Source: Minisyncoccota bacterium
GTDB taxonomy: Bacteria; Patescibacteriota; Minisyncoccia; Minisyncoccales; Minisyncoccaceae
DNA: 33,017 bases
Assembly: GCA_028717005.1 (NCBI GenBank)
Contig: JAQUOQ010000002.1
Coordinates: forward strand, 1-33,017
Direction: 5' to 3'
Part shown: piece after piece, positions 1 through 7,020 of the stretch
How the letters are laid out: the number at the start of each line of letters is the position of its first letter
Position numbering within the stretch: the first letter of the stretch is position 1
Translations under genes and position numbers: made by a program
Notes under the pieces: model-generated
Told to the model about the DNA's origin: nothing
The model's input: the letters and a program-made list of their open reading frames with translations, nothing else
Databases searched by the model: none

Positions 1-653
1 CCCGGCCTCAAAATCCCTTTTTCGACAATAGCCGTAACCGTAGGCCCCCGCCGCGAATCCAAATAAGCCTCGATAATGGCGGCTTCGGCTGAAGAAGCGC
101 TATCGGCCTTGAATTCAGCCATCTCCCCGACTAGTTGTATCATATCCAGAAGATCATTAATGCCTTTGCCGGTTTTTGCCGACATTTCAATTGCCGGCGT
201 GGTTCCGCCCATTGATTCAACATATATCTCTTCATCGGCAAGCTGGCGCTTCACCATTTCCGGATTTGCATCGGGCTTATCCATCTTGTTTATCGCTACA
301 ATCAAAGGCAGCTTATCTTTTTTGACCAATTCAATGGCTTCTCGGGTCTGTTTTTTTAACCCTTCGGCAGCATCAATCACTAAAATCGCGATGTCGGCTA
401 TTTTTGAGCCCCGCGCCCGAATAGCCGAAAACGCCTCGTGGCCGGGGGTGTCTATAAAAGTTATTTTCCTGTTGTTGTGTTCTATTTCATAAGCGCCGAC
501 GTGCTGGGTTATGCCCCCGGATTCTTTGGCCAAGACTTTAAAATCTTTTATCGCCATCAATAGTGATGTTTTGCCATGGTCAATATGCCCCAAAACAACC
601 ACCACCGGCGTTTTTATCGTTTGAATATTCTGTTGTTTTGCTGTTTCTGCCAT
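1..653 (-). CDS. infB: Translation initiation factor IF-2, N-terminal part; gene continues past the left window edge
   Basis: Reverse-strand reading from ATG at 653: MAETAKQQNIQTIKTPVVVVLGHIDHGKTSLLMAIKDF...GGITQHVGAYEI...ITFIDTPGHEAFSAIRARG...INKMDKPDANPEMVKRQL; G1 (GHIDHGKTS), G3 (DTPGHEAF) and G4 (NKMD) motifs. Not in the ORF track because it is open at the edge. Confidence 0.95.
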   Translation of the reverse strand, partial: MAETAKQQNIQTIKTPVVVVLGHIDHGKTSLLMAIKDFKVLAKESGGITQHVGAYEIEHNNRKITFIDTPGHEAFSAIRARGSKIADIAILVIDAAEGLKKQTREAIELVKKDKLPLIVAINKMDKPDANPEMVKRQLADEEIYVESMGGTTPAIEMSAKTGKGINDLLDMIQLVGEMAEFKADSASSAEAAIIEAYLDSRRGPTVTAIVEKGILRP

Positions 654-688
654 ATCTTGCTTTCGGGCTAATTTAACAAAAAGGCTTA

Positions 689-1051
689 TTACTTAGCCTG
701 TTTTATTGCTTCTTTTTCTTCCTCGGATAATTGATATTTTGAAATGCCGTTTTCCACTGGTTTGGCGAATATGCGATTACCCTCTTTAGTATAAATGGAT
801 GTGACTATAAACCCGTTATTTTGGGTATCAAGCATTGCCAAAGAAAAACTTTGGTCTCCGCCCACGCTTCCGAAAGGATTAAACCTTACCAGGCCGGCTT
901 TCTGGAAAAAAAACTTGTTTTGTTTCTCAATCTCTTTTATTTTATCCAAAGCCTCGTCCATTTTTTTCTCAAGCCGGCTGATATATTTTTTTGCCTCTTC
1001 AAGATTTTTAATATCCGGCCCGTCCATTTTTTTGCTAGAAAAAGAAAACAT
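689..1051 (-). CDS. DUF4446 family protein
   Basis: 120 aa; coiled-coil N-terminus then LVRFNPFGSVGGDQSFSLAMLDTQNNGFIVTSIYTKEGNRIFAKPVENGIS, the typical DUF4446 core. Confidence 0.85.
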   Translation of the reverse strand: MFSFSSKKMDGPDIKNLEEAKKYISRLEKKMDEALDKIKEIEKQNKFFFQKAGLVRFNPFGSVGGDQSFSLAMLDTQNNGFIVTSIYTKEGNRIFAKPVENGISKYQLSEEEKEAIKQAK

Positions 1052-1119
1052 AAATTATTTTAATTTTAATTTTGATGTAAATTAACCAATGTGTATATGG
1101 GGGGAGATTCGCCTACGTG

Positions 1120-1141
1120 TCATCCGCCAGCTGGCGGATGA
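1120..1141. repeat. Perfect 22-bp palindrome TCATCCGCCAGCTGGCGGATGA (REP-like)
   Basis: Read directly; equals its own reverse complement. A degraded relative is at 18465-18483. Confidence 0.85.
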
Positions 1142-1270
1142 GCTTTTGTGCTTTGTGTGAGTAGTTTGTCCTTTGGGAGCAAATTTACTATATCCTAATA
1201 ATTCCTTACCCTAATTACAAACTACAAATTACTAACTACTCGCATAATTTTACGCAGTAAAATTTGCTGA

Positions 1271-1354
1271 GGAGAGGGGGAGATTCGAACTCCCGGTGAG
1301 TTTCCCCACAATGGTTTTCGAAACCATCCCTTTAAACCGCTCAGGCACCTCTCC
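1271..1354 (-). tRNA. tRNA-Ser(CGA)
   Basis: Reverse complement GGAGAGGTGCCTGAGCGGTTTAAAGGGATGGTTTCGAAAACCATTGTGGGGAAACTCACCGGGAGTTCGAATCTCCCCCTCTCC; acceptor 7 bp, anticodon loop TTCGAAA, long variable arm GTGGGGAAACTCAC, T-loop TTCGAAT. Confidence 0.93.
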
Positions 1355-1467
1355 ACGCGAATATCGCTACCGCGGCATCGCCACCGTAATAAATAAACCT
1401 TAGGTATCCTAAACCTAATAACTAAAAGATAGCATGGCGAGATAAATCTATCAAGACAAAAACGAGC

Positions 1468-2397
1468 CTAATATTGTAAAAATAAAATGGCCAGCCCCAA
1501 AGCGATAACCAAGATTGAAATGGTTTTTTGGGCGATAACCGCGAGCGTTACCTTTTCTTTTAATAGTTTTGGGAAATAAAACGTGAAAAATACAACGAAA
1601 ATAAAGACAAAAGCATATTGCAATCCTTTTAAGGCATTCATAAACGGCAGATAAACAATCGGAACAAGAGCGATTGCAAATGATTGCAGAACAGTCGCCG
1701 CTCCCCCGGCACCCTGCGCCAGAAAAAAGATTGCACCTGTTTGCTGGCTGACTTTTTCTTTGCTTTCAAAGATATCCCGATAAAAATTCTTATTAAGCAG
1801 CAAAAAAATTGCCATAATAAATGTGGTGATCCTTATCCATATAAATCCTTGCCAAAAAGGCTGGTCTAAAAATATGAATTTCGAAAATACAAAGTCCATA
1901 GAAAAAAGTGTTGCCGTGACTAAAGACAACTTTAGGCTCTCTTTCGTAAAAATCCTGCTATCCTGGTCAATACTTATGAGCAATGTCCCGATAAGCAAAA
2001 GGCCGAAGGCCAAAATCTCCCGCACGCCCAAGGGCTGGGGGCCCCAAAAAACATAAGTTAGGCCAAAAATGAATATCGGCTGGGCTGCGCCGATTGCCGG
2101 GACCACGCTTGATGCGTCAAATTTTTCCAAAGCGCTGAAAAGCCCGAATAAGCCGGCAATGTAAATAATCGCGTCCAAAACAATCCACAAAGCGGCGATG
2201 CCGCTTGGCAAATCAAAATCCACAAAAGGTATGGCGAATATCGCTATAACGCTCAAAAGGCTCACGTAAAAAGTATAAGCTCTTGGTTTCGGCGATCTCG
2301 CCAGCAAAATTTTGTCGCCCAAAGAAGATATCGCAAAAAAGAGATAACTGAGTATCGCGATAAAAAACCAGGCGTATTGTCCTAATGAGAAACTCAT
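1468..2397 (-). CDS. EamA/DMT-superfamily membrane transporter
   Basis: 309 aa, about 10 hydrophobic segments, duplicated EamA-like organisation (SSVVPAIGAAQPIFIF; ALVPIVYLPFMNALKGLQYAFVFIF). Confidence 0.7.
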   Translation of the reverse strand: MSFSLGQYAWFFIAILSYLFFAISSLGDKILLARSPKPRAYTFYVSLLSVIAIFAIPFVDFDLPSGIAALWIVLDAIIYIAGLFGLFSALEKFDASSVVPAIGAAQPIFIFGLTYVFWGPQPLGVREILAFGLLLIGTLLISIDQDSRIFTKESLKLSLVTATLFSMDFVFSKFIFLDQPFWQGFIWIRITTFIMAIFLLLNKNFYRDIFESKEKVSQQTGAIFFLAQGAGGAATVLQSFAIALVPIVYLPFMNALKGLQYAFVFIFVVFFTFYFPKLLKEKVTLAVIAQKTISILVIALGLAILFLQY

Positions 2398-3683
2398 TGT
2401 GAAATTATCTTATCTATATTAAAAACGCCCAATTGCCGGCCCTCGACAAAGCCTTCCATCGCCATTTCCGCCAAATGGCCGGCCTTAAGCCAGTCGAAAA
2501 TCCATTCTTCTATGCAGGTTGTATCCCGCTGTTCCGCCCCGAAACCATGCATTAAGAGCCACTCTTTGTTAAAATCTTCCTGCGAGCCTATGGTCGGAGC
2601 AATAATAATCGGCAGCCCCAGAGCGGAATAAAAAGAAAGTTCCGACGGCTTTGTCCACAAAACATCCGCCTTGCTTATCGCTTCGTTAAAACTGTCAAAA
2701 TAATCAGAAAAATTATCGGCAAAAATTATCTCCAGATTACGGAATTTTTCCATTTTCAACGCCCTTATTTCCTGTTCAAAATATTCTTTGATCTTTCGGT
2801 TGGTGCCGGCGACTAAAATAATTTTCATTTCCCTAGCACCTATCTTTTCTTTAAATTGTTGCAGTAATTTTACGCCGATTTCTTTTTGCGCTCCCGCTCC
2901 CCCTACCGCGAACATCAGAGTAAGCACATGGTCGCCGTTGTTGGGGGTTTCTCCCAATTTATTTTTAACCAACGAAACGTATTGCTTGCGATACACTCTT
3001 TTCGGATCTAAATTCGCCAGCCGGTTCGCCACGTCGTATTTTAAAAGCTTCATATCGTCGCTGCCAATGCATTTTACCGGCAATGGATAGCCGGTTAAAA
3101 AAATATTTTCCTTCCTGACTCCGTACAGACGCAAACGCTCAACCACCCGCTCGTTCGGCGCAAAATATTTTATGCGCGATTTGCCGGGAATCAGGGGCGC
3201 CCAGCTGCGGGAAATGTCCGCATCGCAAACAACGCAATAGATTTCTCCGGGATAGCGAAAATATTCGGCCATAAAAGCCGGCGTAAAAAAAGTAGAGATA
3301 ATCGGTTTGGCCTTCTCCCCCGCTTTAGGCCAAAGCTTTTTTATCAAATGCCGGCCCCAGCCGTTTATAAAAAGGTTATAGGTGTTTTTTTCGACAAAAT
3401 TGGCGCGCGAAAGGTCTCTCTTCGGATAAAACTCGAATATTTTCTGCGTTTTGTCGTAAAGCGAGAATAAAAAATTGCCGATAAATGGAATGCGCTTTGA
3501 CCTTGAAACAAATTCGTAGAAACTCCTTGAACCTTCCCAAATTACCCTGTCTTTTTCCGGGATGCCTTCGTAATTGTTGGCATTTATTATTTTCTTTCCG
3601 ATAGCCAAATCAGCAAGCGCGTAAGCTGTCCTCTGGTGACCGTAGCCCATATTAATTGAAATGACCCAAGCCTTTTCTTCCAT
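2394..3683 (-). CDS. GT-B-fold glycosyltransferase-like protein (MGDG synthase/MurG-like)
   Basis: 429 aa; N-terminal SINMGYGHQRTAYAL (GxGH), C-terminal FAVGGAGAQKE and ADVLWTKPSELSFYSALGLPIIIAPTIGSQEDFN, resembling the acceptor/donor loops of GT28-like enzymes. Confidence 0.6.
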   Translation of the reverse strand: MEEKAWVISINMGYGHQRTAYALADLAIGKKIINANNYEGIPEKDRVIWEGSRSFYEFVSRSKRIPFIGNFLFSLYDKTQKIFEFYPKRDLSRANFVEKNTYNLFINGWGRHLIKKLWPKAGEKAKPIISTFFTPAFMAEYFRYPGEIYCVVCDADISRSWAPLIPGKSRIKYFAPNERVVERLRLYGVRKENIFLTGYPLPVKCIGSDDMKLLKYDVANRLANLDPKRVYRKQYVSLVKNKLGETPNNGDHVLTLMFAVGGAGAQKEIGVKLLQQFKEKIGAREMKIILVAGTNRKIKEYFEQEIRALKMEKFRNLEIIFADNFSDYFDSFNEAISKADVLWTKPSELSFYSALGLPIIIAPTIGSQEDFNKEWLLMHGFGAEQRDTTCIEEWIFDWLKAGHLAEMAMEGFVEGRQLGVFNIDKIISQ

Positions 3684-3733
3684 TTATTTTTGCCCGGTTA
3701 AAAGCAATTCAAGCAAATGCTTTATGATTAATT

Positions 3734-3774
3734 CCTTCGCCTCGCCAAGGCCATAAAGTTGTGAAGGGCGAAGG
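3734..3774. repeat. Inverted repeat CCTTCGCC...GGCGAAGG in the comEC-like 3' flank
   Basis: 8-bp arms at 3734-3741 and 3767-3774 read directly. Confidence 0.5.
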
Positions 3775-3796
3775 AGGGTTTATTCTTTATTATAAT

Positions 3797-5326
3797 CTAT
3801 TGCCAAAAAATTTCCAAATCTTTTTTCTTCCTTAAATTCCAAAAAATCCAAAGAACGGCAAGATAAAACGAAATTGTGATCAAATATCCGAAGCTAAGGC
3901 CTAAAACAGCGAATGGCAGATGGGCGGAAAAATTGATTACCCAAAGCAAATATTTTGAAAATAAAAAACAAACTGCGGAAACGATTGAACCGATTATCGG
4001 CGCGATCAGCCCCGCGACGGGAAAAACTATTCCCGAAATCATAAGTCCGGCGAGTATCGGGATTGCGAGAATATTGCTAAAAAACGATGCTAAAGAAAAA
4101 TAGCCGAAAGAATTAACAATCACGGGAATGGTAAGTATTTGGGCAGAAAAGGTTGATGCTATTATTTCCTTGAGCGCGGGCAAGCGGCTTTTGAATAGTT
4201 TTTTATCGAGCCAGCTGTTAATTTGCGGCCCGGCGCAGATAATCCCGGCTACAGCCAGAAAAGAAAGCTCAAACCCGAGATCAAATTTCAGCGCCAGCGG
4301 ATTTTGGAGCAAAATCAAAAACCCAGCCATTGCGAGCGACCTCAAAGCATATGCCGCTCGGTCAAAAAGCTGCCCCACAAGCAAAAGGCCGGCCATAATT
4401 CCAGACCTTACCGCCGAAGCCGGCGACCCGGCCATAATCACGTAAACAATAATTAAAATTAGCGAAACCGCGGCAGCCTGCTTTTTCCAAAAACCCAAAG
4501 CAATAAAAATCTGGAAAACAAAGGCGGAAAACAAAACAATGTGCATTCCGGAAATGGCAATAGCATGGCTTAATCCGCTTTTGGATAAATCTTGCTTCAG
4601 GTCGTCGCCAATAACGCCGCTATCCCCCAAAATCATCGCCTGAATAACCGACTCTTCTTTTTGCGGAAGGTTCTTTTGCATTTGCTCCCTTAATTTTTCC
4701 TTAAAATTAAGCAACTGCGCGTAAAGTTTTTCCGCGGGATTAGAATAATTGCCCGATTTGACAATTTTTATTTCCGGATAAGCCATTGAAGCGGAAATGC
4801 CGTCTTTTGCCAAAAATCCCTGATAGTCAAAATCTTCGATAGCGCCGGGCATCCTTAACTCGCCTTCGGCCTCGATTATGTCCCCGTAAGCCGTTCCAAA
4901 ATAGGGATCAACAAAAATGATAATTTTGCCGGCGTTCCGGCTCGGCTGCTTAATTTCGCTGTTAGGCAAAACTATTTCTTCCGCCGAAACTGTAAGCCTT
5001 TTGTTCTTACCGCCCAGCTGGGGATCGCGGACAACCCTTCCCCTGATCAGGGCTTTTTTGCCGCAATTTTCCGTAATAACGTTATTTGTCAGGTCATAAA
5101 ATCTGGCATTAAAATAATATATTCCGGCTGAAAAAATAATCAGGCAAAACCCCGCGATTACAACAATTTTTTTGTTCCAAAAAATGCCGATGATAGCAAT
5201 GCCGACCAAACAAACTGAAAAGAAAATTGCCGTTATCGGCCAATTTTTCGGCATAAAAAAAGAGGCGATAAAAATGCCTCCAGAAAAAGACAAGCACAAT
5301 GCTAAAAATATATCGCCCTTCCCCAT
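3797..5326 (-). CDS. comEC: ComEC/Rec2-type competence channel protein without the C-terminal metallo-beta-lactamase domain
   Basis: 509 aa; DUF4131-like N-terminal OB region (CGKKALIRGRVVRDPQLGGKNKRLTVSAEEI) and the ComEC core LSKSGLSHAIAISGMHIVLFSAF...AGSPASAVRSGIMAGLLLVGQLFDR. Confidence 0.9.
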   Translation of the reverse strand: MGKGDIFLALCLSFSGGIFIASFFMPKNWPITAIFFSVCLVGIAIIGIFWNKKIVVIAGFCLIIFSAGIYYFNARFYDLTNNVITENCGKKALIRGRVVRDPQLGGKNKRLTVSAEEIVLPNSEIKQPSRNAGKIIIFVDPYFGTAYGDIIEAEGELRMPGAIEDFDYQGFLAKDGISASMAYPEIKIVKSGNYSNPAEKLYAQLLNFKEKLREQMQKNLPQKEESVIQAMILGDSGVIGDDLKQDLSKSGLSHAIAISGMHIVLFSAFVFQIFIALGFWKKQAAAVSLILIIVYVIMAGSPASAVRSGIMAGLLLVGQLFDRAAYALRSLAMAGFLILLQNPLALKFDLGFELSFLAVAGIICAGPQINSWLDKKLFKSRLPALKEIIASTFSAQILTIPVIVNSFGYFSLASFFSNILAIPILAGLMISGIVFPVAGLIAPIIGSIVSAVCFLFSKYLLWVINFSAHLPFAVLGLSFGYLITISFYLAVLWIFWNLRKKKDLEIFWQ

Positions 5327-5327
5327 C

Positions 5328-5957
5328 TCAAATTAATTTTCTTCGGCTGGCGAACTTTTTAATTAAAATCGCTCCCGCCAAGAAGCCGCCGACATGGGCC
5401 GAATAAGCCACCAGGCTTCCGTTCGAAAAATAAAGCGAAACAAATTGGTACAAAAACCAGATAATTATGAAAATCAGGGCCGGAATGGAAATCAGCGTCC
5501 AGATTATAATAAGCGGAACTATTGATTTTATCTTATTGCCCGGAAATAAAACCAGATATCCTCCCAAAATGCCGGAAATGGCTCCGGATGCGCCGACAAC
5601 AGGAATATTGCTTGCGCCGCTCATAAGCGCGTAAACCAGAGCGGCGATAAAGCCGCAAACCAGATAAAAAATAAAAAAACGGACCGGGCCGATGCGCGAT
5701 TCCAAATTTTCTCCGAACACCCACAAAAACAGCATATTGCCCAATAAGTGCAGCAAATCTGCATGCAAAAACATTGCCGTAAAAATTGTAAAAATACGCC
5801 CGTCTAAAATATCTCTCGGAAAAAATCCGAAAAGTGCGGCAAAATGGCCGATATTCTGGAAAGTATAGAAAAAAAAGAAAACATTGGCCAGAACCAAGCC
5901 TATTGTCACAAAAGGCAGTTTCCCTTTTATTCTATTTTCGTCATACAGAGGGATCAT
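5328..5957 (-). CDS. Rhomboid family intramembrane serine protease
   Basis: 209 aa; VVGASGAISGILGGY (GASG catalytic Ser), HADLLHLLGNMLFLWVFG, SAHVGGFLAG (catalytic His). Confidence 0.93.
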   Translation of the reverse strand: MIPLYDENRIKGKLPFVTIGLVLANVFFFFYTFQNIGHFAALFGFFPRDILDGRIFTIFTAMFLHADLLHLLGNMLFLWVFGENLESRIGPVRFFIFYLVCGFIAALVYALMSGASNIPVVGASGAISGILGGYLVLFPGNKIKSIVPLIIIWTLISIPALIFIIIWFLYQFVSLYFSNGSLVAYSAHVGGFLAGAILIKKFASRRKLI

Positions 5958-5960
5958 TTA

Positions 5961-6671
5961 TTATCTGATTTTAAAAATATCAAACATCGGCACAACTTCC
6001 TTTTCTATTTCCGATAAAACAATATCTTCAAAGGGTTTGGCGCCGGCGAAATCCGGATTAATCGTCCCCTTTTCTCCGCGGAAGCGCTGAAGAAAATATT
6101 TTTTGGCCGGAGCAATATTTTTTGCCATTGTGATTATATCTTCTTTAGAATGTATCAGCGGAACAATGGTGGTTCGGAATTCATAATCAAGCCCGGAATT
6201 TTTTATAATAGCAATCGACTGTTTTATTTTTTCCAGATCATATCGAACTCCGCATGCCTCGGCATATTTTTCTTCCGTAAGCGGAGCTTTAATGTCCATC
6301 GCAATATAATCGATCAGCTGCAAGCTTATTAATTCCGCCAGTGCCTCCGGATTGGACCCGTTCGTGTCCAGCTTAATCGAAAAACCAAGGCCTTTTATTT
6401 TCTTGCAAAAACCCGGCAAATCCGGATTGATTGTCGGTTCTCCGCCGCACAATACGCAGCCTTCAATCATTCCTTGTTTTTCTTTTAAAAAAGAAAAAAA
6501 ATAATCTTCGCTGATTTGCGGCTGATTTTTTATCGCTTCCGGCAGGACCAGCTCCTGCGAGTAGCAAAAGGGGCAGCGAAAATTGCAGCCGGACAAAAAA
6601 ACCGTACAAGCCAATTTGGACGGATAATCAACAAGAGTAAGTTTTTGCAACCCCCCGATTTTAACGGCCAT
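5961..6671 (-). CDS. nrdG: Anaerobic ribonucleoside-triphosphate reductase activating protein (radical SAM)
   Basis: 236 aa; FLSGCNFRCPFCYSQELV (CxxxCxxC), VLCGGEPTINPDL; adjacent to nrdD. Confidence 0.88.
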   Translation of the reverse strand: MAVKIGGLQKLTLVDYPSKLACTVFLSGCNFRCPFCYSQELVLPEAIKNQPQISEDYFFSFLKEKQGMIEGCVLCGGEPTINPDLPGFCKKIKGLGFSIKLDTNGSNPEALAELISLQLIDYIAMDIKAPLTEEKYAEACGVRYDLEKIKQSIAIIKNSGLDYEFRTTIVPLIHSKEDIITMAKNIAPAKKYFLQRFRGEKGTINPDFAGAKPFEDIVLSEIEKEVVPMFDIFKIR

Positions 6672-6677
6672 ACGCTT

Positions 6678-6965
6678 TTATATTTCTTCGATATTAAACT
6701 CTTTCCTGTCCTTGAATTCCTGCTGCTTGCCCTCGTTCCATTGAGACACCGGCCTCAGATAGCCGACGACGCGGGAATAAACTTCCGTATTTTTGTAATT
6801 TCTAAGGCTTTTATCCTTGCTGAAGCAATCATTGCATTTAAACACAACCATATCCGTGCCGTCGTCTATTACGTATTTCAAAAGCTGGCCGTTTTCTATT
6901 TCGTAATTTGAATTTATTTTGACTTCCCTGCCGCAATCATGGCAGAAAAAATTATCTGGCCCCAT
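6678..6965 (-). CDS. Small protein: 4-Cys (CHDC/CNDC) zinc-ribbon-like N-terminus plus stand-alone NrdD glycyl-radical tail
   Basis: 95 aa; EVYSRVVGYLRPVSQWNEGKQQEFKDRKEF is identical over 30 aa to the C-terminus of the neighbouring NrdD. Confidence 0.85.
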   Translation of the reverse strand: MGPDNFFCHDCGREVKINSNYEIENGQLLKYVIDDGTDMVVFKCNDCFSKDKSLRNYKNTEVYSRVVGYLRPVSQWNEGKQQEFKDRKEFNIEEI

Positions 6966-6974
6966 AAAATTTGA

Positions 6975-7020
6975 TTAATTTTTTTAAATTAATTTGGTTA
7001 ATTTTTTTAAATTAATTTTT
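6975..7020. repeat. Two tandem copies of a 23-bp AT-rich unit TTAATTTTTTTAAATTAATTT(GG/TT)
   Basis: Copies at 6975-6997 and 6998-7020, identical except the last two bases; overlaps the nrdD stop codon. Confidence 0.8.

Noticed and set aside
76-492. 138-aa plus-strand ORF
   Set aside because: Lies antisense to infB, whose reading carries clear GTPase motifs; low-complexity Ser/Ile-rich shadow translation.
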